Counted from the stretch's first letter, positions 46,190 to 57,950 are shown. The stretch: DNA of 64,000 bases from Protaetia brevitarsis (GCA_004143645.1 RXPK01000081.1:351561-415560); one strand, 5' to 3'. Numbers and translations: made by a program. Notes: a model not told the origin generated them from the letters alone.

Positions 46190-48310
46190 GTAGCGTAGTT
46201 GAGTAATTTGGTTTGAAGACTTGTTTGTTATAAAAACTAAAACCTCTTTACGTTTGTTTAATTGTAGAATAAAAGAAATAAAAAACAAAAAGTTAATTGA
46301 GCATTTATATGTACATATATGTCAAAAAATTTTAAAAGGTTGTCAGTAAGTCAAATTTCCCGCTTGTAATTTTTAGTTCCATAGGACTAACGTTATATGG
46401 TTACTAACTAATAAAATTGGTGCTAACATTGCCATATGTGTCTATATAACATATTATCTATGGCCATCAATACATAATCTGGAAGAACTCTGAAATAATA
46501 TAGAGACTGACAACCCAAACCGCAGATATTGCACACTGTTTTTAATGGATTGCAGAGAAGAGTTGGTTTGTGTATAGACATAAACGGGCAATATTTTCAA
46601 CAGCTTCTGTAGTTCTATGTAAAATTTTGATTATCTTCTCAATATTAAATAAATTATGTGTTTCTGTTTATGCTGCAGCATCATTTTAGAGTTATAAATT
46701 TTATTTACACTGAAAACGTCAAGTAATAAATTTCATTCTGTGGAAGTGATGAAAGTACCAACCTAAAACATTTACATTTGATAGTCTACTCTAATTATAA
46801 TTTTTCTAGATGGCTCTATATCATTTTATAAATATGTTTGGATGATTTGATCAAAAATCTACAGTTTGCTTTAATTGCCTTAGTCAACTCATACTTGGAG
46901 AAAGAATTCCTACCCAGTTTGAGATTTAAAACAATAGCATAAGTTAAGTCTTCAAATAATTAAAATTTATTTTCGGTAGGTATACGATACCACATGTTAA
47001 ATCCCAATTTTATTTGACCTTGATCTTAATAATTTTTGAATATATATTCGGTAGAAATGAGCAATTAATTATAAAAAATAAATCAATTTCAAAGGCAGCA
47101 TATTTTTATTAAGATGGCCCGTTAAGATGCGTAACTGTACATTACTTGCAAAAGCACACACTAATGTATGACTAGTCTGTTTATGATAATTTTTAATTTG
47201 TACAAAATTACTCTTGTAATTATGTAAACGAATGAGTAAGCAAAGTACTTGACTTCGATCCAAAAATAAGGTTAGTCCGGTCAAGAAATTATGTTCTTAA
47301 CAAAATTAACACAAAAATTCAGCTTTACGAGGAAATGTTGTTTATATATCCTTTGTTCCTGTAAAGAGTATAGAACTATAACAACACATCCAAACTCACT
47401 CCTACATTGAAACCGAAATTTTCGCGTATCCTAATTTTACATTGCAAATTAAAATTGATATATGTATCACTACAAGATAAAAATAGTAAATCCTATTTAC
47501 AATTACTGAGGATATATTGTGTGCGGTTACGAAATTAGGCTGCTAGCGGCAGAACATTATTTTCAATAAATTAAAATTAGAGAAACAAAGCTTTGCTTAT
47601 ATTGGATGGGTTAGGAAAGCAATAAAGTCACTAATTTAAATGAATTCCAGGAAATGATATGTAAAAATAATGAAACTATTAAAAACGGTAGTTTGTTCTG
47701 GATATAGAAGCAAAAAAAACTAAGTTTAAGGAAAAACATTAATAAAAATTAGGATGTTCTATTTAAAATAAGGAAGTTGGCAAGTTTTTCTGCTATAATT
47801 AGAACAAAGGTTGTTATTTTTTTTCTGCTTTCTGCACAAGATGCTACAACGAAGAAATATGCTTTAAAAAAAAAACAAGTACTTACAGTGTTGTGCAAAA
47901 TAAAGTTACTCAGAATCCAAATTATCAATTTGTTTTGAAAAGAGTTTATATAGTTAATTTAATTGGTTGTAAATGATGAAAAATAAAATTTTAATATCAA
48001 AAAGTTTATTTTGAAACAAGATGAAATTGTCGTTGTATTAAAGATGCATTTGAACCATATGACATTGCAGATATTTGGCAAGCCAAAAATAGTACTGTAT
48101 TGAAGACAGTACATAGGAAAAAAGATTCTTAAAATAACGATTTGATTAATCTTTCCAAATGCTGAACTCACCTATATAATATCATAATTCAAACTTGCAT
48201 TTAATTACATAGCTGCATCAGTGACTCAGTACTTGACTCAAAATGATGACAACATTGGATTAGTAATAAAAAATATAAAGATCGCGACCTATTTATTCTA
48301 TCTTTAGTTT
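46190..48310. other. no recognised feature
   Basis: AT-rich, no coding segment or repeat end recognised. Confidence 0.4.
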
Positions 48311-48315
48311 AATTA

Positions 48316-48775
48316 GTAATAATATATAAATAAGTGTTCTTTCCAATCATTTATATTCATATTTTCGTCATAAGAAAACAACTTATTAAAAAAATCCATC
48401 CATATTTCACATTAGATTTATCATACTCATTACATTAAAATATTTTAAAATAAAATTCATGTCCTATTTTAACAAATACGTACATTCTCAATAAACACAC
48501 ACATACATTTAAAACATTCACATACACATAATGCATACACACTCAAATACAACAAAAACTATTCACATTAAAAATTGTACAAAACTGAATACAAAATTTA
48601 TCTAGTCCGTTTTCATACACATTACGATTATCATATATTTTAACAAAATTTTAACGTGTGTTTCGTTTTATTTGTGCATTTGTGTCCTTGTTTCTATTTA
48701 AAATATTTTATAAATTAAAAAAAATAATAATAATTGGAAAGAACACTTATTTATATATTATTACTAATTCCACCA
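48316..48775. repeat. foldback element with GTTCTTTCCAAT ends
   Basis: AATTAGTAATAATATATAAATA and AGTGTTCTTTCCAAT at the left are repeated inverted at the right (48730-48775). The right flank continues with CCACCAATCTGAAACTTTCA, matching the flank of the Penelope LTR pair at 13.8 kb (CCACCAATCCAAAACTTCCA). The interior is simple A/T-rich DNA with ACACA runs. Confidence 0.6.
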
Positions 48776-49194
48776 CCAATCTGAAACTTTCAATAACTTT
48801 TGTTTAATTGGTGTGACTAGATAGGCATTAAAATGCTGAGTATATACGTTTGTGTGGAAGGGTGATGGTAAATCGTAGAATACTTACACTGAGAAAAGAG
48901 ATTGCATTAAATGAAAAGCTTTAACTTTTGGTTTTTATCATGTTCAATGAAAAGAATACTTTTTTTCAGAAAAATGTTTATTTTAATTGAAAGTAGCGTG
49001 CTGTTTTGCCGGAAGACTATTTTCTTTTTAAGTACATGCTTTTCGACGAAAAGTAACCGTAATTAAATGGAATGCCCCTTAGTTTTGATTAATATTTTAT
49101 GTCTTTATAACTTCTGTTTAAGTCAGACAATACACACTAATATTGTTATTATTATGTACATATTTAACAACGTATTTTAGTTTCTTTTAAGTAT

Positions 49195-49590
49195 TAGATA
49201 TAAGATTAATTATTATTTTTTGTTTATGAAGATTTATTTTATATTTTTAGGCCAGAACCTTCAGTTCAGGGTTTTTTCTGCAAAATTGTATTTTAGCCCG
49301 TTTTTTGAAATAAATTTATTGTTTAATGGCGTCAGAGGGTTAAAAATTCTGTTCTTTTATTTTATACTAAACCTTTACATTTTTTTTCGTGTAATTAAGA
49401 AAATCTGATTTCATTTGCTCACAATTTACTTTTCGTGGTTAGATTAAAGTTGTAATTTGCGAGGATAACTCTGAGATTAATAGTTTTTTGTTTTACTTAA
49501 AATCTTTTCCGTTGAGCTAGCTAATATTTTTTTCCTTTTCATTTTAAAATCATTTTTGCATTTTTTATTTATTTCAATTAATACACAGCA
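49195..49590 (+). mobile_element. LTR copy B, 5' truncated
   Basis: Collinear with the second half of the LTR at 7242-8164 (AGATATAAGATTAATTATT, GCCAGAACCTTCAGTTCA, TTTACTTTTCGTGGTTAGAT, GAGCTAGCTAAT), ending ATACACAGCA. Confidence 0.65.
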
Positions 49591-49599
49591 GTCAGTATC

Positions 49600-50640
49600 T
49601 ACATTAAAATGAATTTATATCGCTTATTTTTTTCAATTTTTTACTTTCTTTTCCATTATTTTCACACTTTATCGACTTGCACTTGATAACACTAATTAAA
49701 TTAACGGACTTGTACCTAATGCAAAGAGTGAACCACAAGTAGCATTGAGATTGCGCGAACTCTTCCCGCCAGGCAAAGATGCTATTCTAGTTGTTAGATA
49801 TTCTGTGGTGATAGCATTTTGTAGTAGTTAGACAAGGGTACAGAATAACGGTGAGTACTTTCTGTTAGACAGCGATAGCATGCGGATTGGGGATGATAAA
49901 TGGATGCGTACATCTGACACACAACCGCCCAGCAGAAATAGTATGCGTATTTCTCGACCTTTAAAACTAATAGAAATCATATTTTTCATCCTTCTTTTAT
50001 CATATTACGGCAATCGACAGGTCGAAAATGCGCCCTTGCTTGTTAATGTAAAGTGATACGTAGAGTTTAAAAATGGGATAATAATGTACGCTGTTTCATT
50101 TAAAATAATGGAATAAGTATGCGTTCGTCTACTTCTGGGATACTTTGCATAGTCAGAAAAAAAGTACTGCAGTATTAATTTCTATAAAATTTTTGTAGAA
50201 AAAACTTTCCTAAAATCAAAAATAGAGCTGTAATCAAAATCGATGGGACACCCTGTACGTGTATTAAATACAAGAATTAATTTATTATTTTAGTAAATAA
50301 GTACCAATAATTAAATAAAGAGTGAATAGTATGGCGGTTAATTATGGTTAAGAGCTAAAAAAATCTCGCAATGTTTGAATGTGCCAATTCAAGTTATAAT
50401 CTAGAATAAGGTTAAGACAAAATAATAAATAATCCCTGAGATCTCGTGGGATTAAAAATATGAACGACTAAATCGTATTCAAAATATATGCGTCGGTACG
50501 GTCGATACATCAAAAAAGCGTATACGAAATCATTGAGGTTCCCCTTATATATTGCCAGAAAGTGTAAAATAAATTCGATCCGAGAAAGAAATGGGACTAA
50601 TTTCGACACTACATCTTCGACGAGATAATGTAAATACTGA
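49600..50640. other. no recognised feature
   Basis: Non-coding. GGGACACCCTGTACG at about 50246 resembles one end of a CAGGGTG-type DNA transposon, but no partner end was found. Confidence 0.35.
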
Positions 50641-50641
50641 C

Positions 50642-50950
50642 CTGTCCAAACACGCTGCCGCCGGCCCGCGGAATCGGGTGTGGGTGAGAAATAGAGGAGT
50701 CCGGTCGCATAAATAAAACCGAATTATATGTAGTTTTGTGGAATGGGTAGTTGGCAGGTGTACTACGCTAAACTACGCGGGCAATGGCCATAATTTATAA
50801 ACATCATAAAATCGCGATCTGCTAATCGTACAGATTGCACCAACAACGATAGTCGCCGCGATACGCAAACAGAAAGGATTTAATCATCGCGTAAAATAGC
50901 GCGGTGTCGGCCTTTCAGGAGATACACGTTTATACAGAGGCGACGAGTGA
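50642..50950 (-). promoter_or_regulatory. GC-richer CpG-containing patch, possible 5' exon/promoter
   Basis: This is the least A/T-rich unique-looking stretch in the right half. On the minus strand CCGCGGGCCGGCGGCAGCGT is followed by GTTTGGACAG|GTCAGTATT, a plausible splice donor at 50641. It has no protein-coding signature, so it could be a 5' UTR exon. Tak1 lies downstream on this strand and is a candidate owner, but this is unproven. Confidence 0.25.
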
Positions 50951-51385
50951 AAGATAGGGACAATGGTGTGGAGATAATTGAATCACGGATGTTGGATATT
51001 AAACAAGATGAATGAGACTTCTAAAATACATCATGTACGAAAGCAGGAAAGTACTGGTGTACTTACGAAAATATCAGCAGTTTAATTTTTAATCTTTCAT
51101 TTAAAGTACACTCAACTCGAAAAATAATGATACAAGGAGAAGAAGCCGTACAGAAAGATACATCTCCTTTAATCTACAATTCTAAAAATTAATTTTGAAA
51201 CACAGCGCCATAGCATCACCTGAATTGCCCAGCCTGGCTATGAAAGTTGAAACATTAGATACAATTAATGTAATTTATCAAGTGTCAAACGGCCATTTTA
51301 TTATAACACCTTATTTGGTCTTTTTTATAGTATATATTTTAAGTAAATATAGTATTGATTGCGTCATGTTTTACCTCATTACAAG

Positions 51386-51403
51386 TGGCGCCCAACGTGG
51401 GGC
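51386..51403 (+). other. tRNA-Lys-type primer binding site
   Basis: TGGCGCCCAACGTGGGGC is complementary to the 3' end of an insect-type lysine tRNA, the primer used by gypsy-like retroelements. It is preceded by ATTACAAG, compatible with an LTR end. The LTR start to the left was not located and no gag/pol/env reading frame follows. Confidence 0.55.
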
Positions 51404-51444
51404 CTAGAATCTTAAGAGGAAAGCAGCGCAAATGAAAAACTACT

Positions 51445-51589
51445 GCTGTGTACTGACTGAAATCATTGAAATTGCCAAATGGATTTTAAAATGAAAAAGA
51501 AAAATTAAATTAGCTATTTCAATTATTTCACTCAGTACACAGCATATTTATTTGGCGCCAAACGTTGGGCGCCAAATAAATATGCTGTG
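51445..51589. repeat. tail-to-tail LTR ends forming a palindrome around two GGCGCC sites
   Basis: The perfect inverted pair AGCATATTTATTTGGCGCC / GGCGCCAAATAAATATGCT is separated by AAACGTTG and extends outward through CAGTACAC/GTGTACTG. Each side is the CACAGCA end of the LTR family followed by a partial TGGCGCCCAACGT primer site. A further 100-bp piece (51448-51547) is itself bounded by TGCTGTG and CACAGCA. Confidence 0.7.
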
Positions 51590-52739
51590 TACTGGTTGAA
51601 TTAATTGAAAATGTAAAATGAAATTTACAATGGAAAATGAAATTAAAATTAAATTAGCTAGCTCAACAGACAAAATTTTTAAAAGGCGCAAAAGAACTAT
51701 TAACCTCAGAGTTACCCTCGCGAATTAAAACTTGTATCTAACCACGAAAAGTAAAGCGTGAGTGAATGAAATCTAACTCTCTTAATTACCTCAAAAATTA
51801 TAAAGGTTTAATTTAAAATAAAAGAACAGAATTTTCAAGCCAAAGATGCTAATTAACAAACAATTTTTTTTTTAAATGGGTTTAATTACAAAGGTGCAGA
51901 AAAAAACCGTGAACTGAAGGTTCTGGCTTAAATTAAAAACTGCACTTGATTCTAAATTACAATAGGACAATGCTATTTCCTATACAAAGTAAAAGTTTAG
52001 CTTGTTCAGGAAGATTATTCAAATCAATCTTTCAAATTCAATCCACGTGGTTTCAAATTAAAATAAATTAAACTAAGCGTGGACAATTTCTAGTAAATAA
52101 CAAGAATAAAAAACAAAATGCAAGCACAATGCTTCTACTCACCCAAACGAGGTGATTGATAAAATAAAAAATGAATCAGCAAAATAGAAAATGAAAAAAT
52201 TAACTCTTTAACTATAATGAGAGAATTACAACTAAAATATATCTTCCTACACAAAAATAATAAATGATCTTATATCTATAATGTGCACACTTCAATATAT
52301 TAACAATTATTACTAAACGAATTCCTTGATGAACAAAATAAAATTCAATTTATGCCAAAATTTAGAATATCAAAATGAATTACAAAATGGCAACAATGAT
52401 TTACAAAATACGTCTACTCACGTTAACAGTCGACCAGGGAACTGTCTGACAAAACTCTACAACGCAGTCGTACAATTCACCGACAAAATCTAGTAGAATA
52501 CGCGTTAAACAGAACTAGCAAACGCTAGACATCTAATTGAAAAGGAATTAATTTAAAAAAACTTAACACTTAATAAAATAAATCAAATAATAAACTCTTT
52601 ACCTAAATTTATACAAAAATAAAATTTAAATTTGTGAAAATTCTCTCGGTACATTCAATACCGAACGAACGGAGTAATCATGACAAAATCTATGCAACTT
52701 AAAATACACTCGCGAAAAATGGGATGCCTGTTCATAGCA
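51583..52739 (-). mobile_element. LTR copy C, about 1.16 kb
   Basis: The longest copy of the family, in reverse orientation. It runs from about 52739 (degenerate start) through GTATTTTAAGTTGCATA, TACCGAGAGAATTTTC, GTTAACGTGAGTAGACGTA and GCCAGAACCTTCAGTTCA to the CACAGCA end at 51583, immediately followed by TATTTATT and TGGCGCCCAACGT. This places a primer site right after the LTR and identifies the family as a tRNA-Lys-primed LTR retrotransposon. Confidence 0.65.
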
Positions 52740-53850
52740 CTACGTAACACGAAGGCGATCTGTCAATACGGCAATCCACCAGTTCAGTATAATTATTCAT
52801 TTTCTCATTGCGCTGAGACCGGTAGATTTAAAAGTTGCAAGCGAACTGGAATACTACAGAAACGACAATGTCGTATTCGTTGGTCATGACACAGGATCAG
52901 TTGCAGGGTATGAAAGGAGCTCTCGTTTTGCAATGCTGGATCCTCAAGCACCACCGTGAACCCTAGGCAAAGTGCAAATTTTGCAGATCGAGATTCTTTG
53001 GAGCAAAAGAGGAGGGCGTTGAGGCATCTATAGATGCGATAAGTATACAGTGTGTCCCACATCTATTTTCCTACGTATTTATTCGGAAACTAATAGAGAT
53101 AAAAAGCTGCAGTAAAATTCAGTGGAAATGAGACGACATTGTACATCAAATTTTGCCATTATAACACACTCCGTATAAATAGCCTTTTATCCCCCTCTCT
53201 CACTTTATTTTTTTTTAAATTGCACCCCTATTTTCCTTTGGCAAGTTTTCGGTAGCTACCAGGCTTACAAATAACACATATGTATTTTTTTTTTGATATT
53301 ATTAAACGAAATGTTCTTAAAAAGTAGTTCCGAAAAATTTATGCAGTAAGATATGCTGGACTGAAGTGTGCCGCTCTCATGAAATATGATTTGACAGGAA
53401 CGTCAACGAACTAATGTCAATTGTGGAATATGCAAGAAACGAAAATTTTGATAACATTAGAAGAACAATAAGTCTTAATACCGCGTTATTATTGATTATA
53501 ATTATTATACATATGATATACCAAAATCGTCTACTTATTCTATTTTGAGAAATAAAAAAATAAATCTACATATTTTTTGATTCAATATTTTATTTTCAAA
53601 TAATATGTTCAAAATGTATTATCTTTTTAATGATAAAATTGAAATCAGTAGTTCTGTATTAAATTACGCTTCTAGTTTCGATTTTTTGAAAACCTTTTTC
53701 GGGCGTACGTAATACATAAATAGTCAATTGGTTGATATTTCTGCAGTAAATTCTTGAAAATAAATTAGGAAATACTACTCATTCATATTTTATCATTAAA
53801 TGAATATAATTATGGGATATTATAACTTTATTACTTGTCATTTAAGCTTA
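52740..53850. other. no recognised gene; one transposon-like end
   Basis: AGTGTGTCCCACATCTATTT at about 53048, next to TA, looks like a TIR of the type that carries GTGGGACACAC. No partner end was found. Frames at 52.7-53.06 kb are not recognised. Confidence 0.3.
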
Positions 53851-53854
53851 AAAG

Positions 53855-54108
53855 AATTGAAGATACGAGTGGATGAAGGTGCTATGTCGCATTTTAAAAA
53901 CTGTCTTTTTTGCATGAATCAAGGTGTTTTGTACCCATCTTTCACATAGCACCATCGAAAATTCCAGAAATTCAAGAACACTCGAGTCTTGTGAATGTAT
54001 GAAGGGGTTATGTTACACTACTTTTGAGAAAAATTACATAAAAAAACTTAATTTCTGAAAAAGTTTGATTTTGTAACATAACACCTTCATCCACTCGTGT
54101 CTTCAATT
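53855..54108. repeat. MITE, about 250 bp
   Basis: ATTGAAGATACGAGTGGATG then AAGGTGCTATG at the left and its complement CATAACACCTTCATCCACTC then GTGTCTTCAAT at the right. The interior has no coding capacity and contains partly mirrored sequence. Confidence 0.75.
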
Positions 54109-54199
54109 ATAGTACACAGAATCGCATAATAATTATTATTACCAAATTAATATTTGCGGGTTAAATAGCAGTATAATATTTAAGAAACTGAAAATAGAA

Positions 54200-54660
54200 A
54201 TGGAGCAGAGAAAATCCAATTACTGGGAAAATCTCCAGGGAATGAAGCAAAGTAAAATTCTTCTGGGAACTTATAACCAGAAGAGGTTTACAGAATGCAT
54301 CAACCTGAGTAAGACCAATGTTCGCATATTAACAGGAATACTTTCAGGCCATTGTAGACTGAAAGGACACCTGAGTAAGCTTGGATTGGAAAAGGAATCT
54401 GAATGTAGATTTTGTGGGGAACAGGATGAAACACACATCCATCTCCTCTCAAACTGCGTAGCACTGTGCAACTCGAGGGCGTTGCACCTGGGAGCATGTG
54501 AAATCGAAGAGGGAGACTTACCTAGACTGAAGCCCTCTGATATCCTACACTTTCTGAAAGGAATAGGATTGGAAGGCCAGCTGTAAAGCAGCAGGAATAG
54601 GGGACACAACATATCTTTTAGGTCGCAGTGTAACATCACCCTTCCATTCATATACATACA
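54200..54660 (+). pseudogene. jockey-like LINE ORF2 tail with 3' UTR
   Basis: An open frame to 54586 reads YNQKRFTECINLSKTNVRIL then TGILSGHCRLKGHLSKLGLE, KESECRFCGEQDETHIHLLS then NC, and ends FLKGIGLEGQL-stop. This is the zinc-knuckle tail after RNase H (TGHC-x-LKxHL...C-x2-C...H...C). The 3' UTR (AGGGGACACAACATATC) follows. It is the best preserved of the tail fragments here and retains an open frame of 128 codons but lacks RT and endonuclease. Confidence 0.75.
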
Positions 54661-55255
54661 TCTGGTTAGCGTGTGGCCCACTTAATTGGTTCAATCCAGT
54701 TCTGATGAAACTGTGCATCCAAATACTGACTATGTGCGAATTATGGGACGGAGCACCGTCCTGTTGCCACCACATGGTACATCTCTCAAACAAAGGAATA
54801 TCTTGAAGAACTGGTAATGAATTTCTTAAGAATTCTTTGTACCTTTCCCCCGTAAGAGTACCTTGATAGTAGAAAGGTCCAATTAAATGGCCATTGAATA
54901 AGCCGCACCAAACATTGACGCTCCATATAGTCTGAAAGTGTGTCTGCTGTAGCCAGTGAGGATTCTCGACAGACTAGTAATGGCTGTTGTATCGGTTGAC
55001 CACTCCATTGTTGTGGAAACGTGACTCCTCAGTCCACATGATTTTATTAAGGAATTCTGTTATTATCAAGTTGCGCCAAAATTTGAGCTATAAAAGATAG
55101 CCTATTTTCAGGATCGTTGGGCCGCAAATCCTGAAGTAAATGCACTTTGTATGGATGGTACTTATTATTCTTAAGGATTCTAATGACGGAAGTTTTAGTG
55201 ATTCCCATTTCTTCAGCAACACTCAACTTCTACTTATTCACCAGGGGTAAATAAC
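54660..55255 (-). pseudogene. mariner/Tc-like transposase (DDE domain), mutated
   Basis: The minus strand reads ITKTSVIRILKNNKYHPYKV then HLLQDLRPNDPENRLSF, TEESRFHNNGVVNRYNSHY, QTIWSVNVWCGLFNGHLIGP then FYYQGTLTGERYKEFLRNSL, and PLFERCTMWWQQDGAPSHNS. These correspond to the second HTH, the first catalytic region (DE-x-TF becomes TEESRF), and the WxQDGAP block holding the second catalytic Asp. The sequence ends before the third acidic residue. Several stops and frame changes. It abuts the LINE tail and appears to have been inserted in or next to its 3' UTR. Confidence 0.75.
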
Positions 55256-55559
55256 GACGGCATTTTTCTGAGATATAATTAATGTTATGAACACTAATCC
55301 AAACAAGCAGTACCCGAATAATAGAAAAGCAAAAACAAGTAACTTAAAACACAGACAAATAACAACAACAAAGGAATTGCACGTGTGTATGTTATATCAA
55401 ATAACTTTAAATGACTTGAAACAGCGTTGAATATGTGACAGTTTGAAAAACGTAAGATTATAGTAGCGTTTCATAGGAGCCGAAGCGCAGATTTCTGTAA
55501 ATAATATTGTAATACTTTTAAGAAGAATAAGGAAGAAGGAAGTTTCCAACAGTTTTCAG

Positions 55560-56259
55560 GCACCTTCCCACGTCCAATTGTGTTGGGCTATACAAATTTT
55601 TATTTGCTTCAAATAAACACCAATGACAAAACATTTTGTTGCTTTGTTTAACTTCGACAGGGCTGCATTTAGCTACGACTTAAGAGAAGAAATACCAGTT
55701 TCTGCAGTTACTACGGAAAACGCAGCTGCCGTTCGAACAATCATCAAAGAAGACAATCGAATCATCTACTTATTAGAAGCAACTTGGGTGTTGGTATGAC
55801 TGCAATTAAGAAGATCCTGTATGATTACTTGGAAGTAAGGAAGATGTGTTGTTGGATACCTCACAATTTAACAAATGCTCAAAAAGTCGAGCGTGTTGAA
55901 TGGTGCAAAGCAACTATAAAGAAAGACAATGACTGCAAGTCAAAAGCAGTCTACAACAGTATGAGATTGATAGAAGTTCGATTTATGCATTTGAACCTGA
56001 ATCGAAGCGCATCGGCGCAATGAGTCTTTCCTCTTGATCCTCATCCAAATAAACGAAGCAATTTTGCGCGACAACATGCGCCTTACAGCCCCGACTTATG
56101 CGTGGCATAAGATTTTCAACGTCCAAAGCAGCGGTGGATTACTTTAAAAACCTTGTTTTCGAAGTGACTCCAGCAGACTGGAACTAATGTTTTGAAAATT
56201 GGTTCTATCGTATGCATAAATGTATTAAGTTTATAGGTGCATATTTTGAAAAACAATAA
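55560..56259 (+). pseudogene. mariner transposase, internally deleted
   Basis: Blocks in order: VSAVTTENAAAVRTIIKEDN then RIIYLLEA (about 55710-55785); LGVGMTAIKKILYDYLEVRK then WIPHNLTNAQKVERVEWCKA (55778-55920); DRSSIYAFEPESKRIGA (a catalytic D-x-S-WIY-like motif changed); ARQHAPYSPDLCVA; and the C-terminus FKNLVFEVTPADWN-stop-CFENWFYRMHKCIKFIGAYF then EKQ-stop at 56259. The part between the first and third catalytic regions is shortened and at least three stops are present. It is a different family from the minus-strand transposase immediately to its left. Confidence 0.75.
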
Positions 56260-56309
56260 TAAAAATATTTTTGGTCCGATTTACCAGTTTGCGGAAATTA
56301 CCGGTGCTT

Positions 56310-57950
56310 AAAAAAGCTTCTTGGACTTGACAGTAAAAGTATCATATATTCTATCTTTACAGGTCACTGCAAATTCAGAAAGTACCTACAGAGGATCAAA
56401 CTCTCAGATGAGACTGGATGCCAACTGTGCTTGGAGGACGAGGAGATAATTGAGCATATTGTCTGACACAATCCTGCCGACACGAGAACCAGGACCTTTG
56501 GGAAGGTAGATATTTCTCTGGAAGACCTGAAATAATCTCATTCAACAAGATTCTGACCTTCGTTAAGTGCCTGAACTTATTGGATGAACTTTAAGGATAA
56601 CGTTTGTCAGTGGCGGCTCGTGAGTTATGAAAGAGGGTGTGCACAATATAAGATCTTGCCTATTTTTTGTACATAAAATCCATTCTCCTATTTTTCATGC
56701 TGGAAAAGACGTCTATGACTTTGTTGTAAAAATGCGTTCAGTCGATCTTCTGACATTGTGCTTCTCAGAAAAGTTTTCTTGCGTTTAAGGGTGGAAAACA
56801 TCGTTCACATACTGCTGTCGACATGGGGGTTGTAGTAGTGTGTAGTTTATATGTTTTTTGTCAAAACGTTTTTTAAGTTGTTGTATGTTATGAACACTAA
56901 AAGCGGCAAAACACCACCTACATCTACGTCACACGTCTTCGCGTTCATAAATTACTGAAAGTTCATCTTTCAACTTTACGCTGTCAAACATAGGATAAGA
57001 TTTCACAGTTTTTTATATACATAATTGACCGACGCAAAATATGACGATTTTTTTCCACATTTTCGTTGTCCTTAGTTTTATGTCGCAAATAAGCACTGTC
57101 TATCTATTCACGTATGTCCACTTTGCCTAGAACATTAAAATCCACGCATGCATTCATGTGAGAAACGGAATTTTCGTGTTTCTTTACCTTCTCTGCGATA
57201 TGCTTTAAATCATTTAACCCTTGTTTATTCCACGCACTAACCTCTTTCTTAAAAATTAAGCAGATAAAACAAAATAGTTTATTTGTTAATGAACATCCAC
57301 ACATCCACTCATATTTTTATTAAATACTCTATTGTACGTTCGAATTTTACTTCTGGAAGTGTAGTTTATTTTAAGATCAGGAATAGGCCTTCCTTTCTCT
57401 TTAATTAAAAGTTGTTCCTCAAATGAGAGCGGGTTTTTTTAAAGATTTTGCACTCAATTAACTTCCATCATTAATAATAAACGTCACTTCAAGCCTTTGA
57501 AATCACACATGCGCGGTACGCGTTGAAAACGATGCAGTCGTAACGAATGCAAGACGTTAACCGGGGACACGGCATTGCGTGCCCCGAAGCGACCGTATAA
57601 GCGCATATAGCGAAGATAAACGGAGCCGTGCGATTCATACTCTACATAGGTACATCGAAAAATAGTGGCCCGGAACATAGTGCGCTTCGCATAGCGTTCG
57701 CATATACGCTAGCGTTTGCGGTGCGGAAGGAAACTTCGATATCATCGTTATAAAAATACGTAAAAATAATAAAATAAAATAATGCACTGAATTACACGCG
57801 AATTTCTTTCTCTGTTTATCTTGATGGTTGGGTGGGCACGTGCCCTTGTGCCCTTTAGTACCAGCCGCCACTGACATTTGCTCTACAACAGCCCTAGTAG
57901 CCGTAGTGGGCAGGACGATTAATCTCTTCTAGTGTAATGTAATGTAATAC
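56310..57950 (+). pseudogene. second LINE tail and 3' UTR, split by a hAT insertion
   Basis: FTGHCKFRKYLQRIKLSDET then GCQLCLEDEEIIEHIV-stop-HNPA is the post-RNase H zinc tail; the third Cys/His position is lost to a TGA. Coding similarity ends near 56595. The 3' UTR resumes after the hAT at 57874 (TTTGCTCTACAACAGCCC...AGTGGGCAGGACGATTAATC) and ends in repeats of GTAAT, the element's 3' tail (about 57935-57950). Confidence 0.65.
56608..57873 (-). mobile_element. hAT transposon, internally deleted, 1266 bp
   Basis: TIRs CAGTGGCGGCT and AGCCGCCACTG are flanked by ACGTTTGT and ACATTTGC, an 8-bp target duplication with two substitutions, as hAT elements make. The minus strand encodes SFEEQLLIKEKGRPIPDLKI, a TTF-type zinc finger MCGCSLTNKLFCFICLIFKK...VSAWNKQGLNDLKHIAEK then KKHENSVSHM (57300-57104), and near the other end FSTLKRKKTFLRSTMSEDRL, the C-terminal hAT dimerisation block. 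The catalytic middle is missing. The element is dead but its boundaries are complete. Confidence 0.85.

Noticed and set aside
54271..54681. Minus-strand frame of 136 codons
   Set aside because: Antisense of the jockey-like LINE tail; the opposite strand carries the conserved zinc-knuckle motif.
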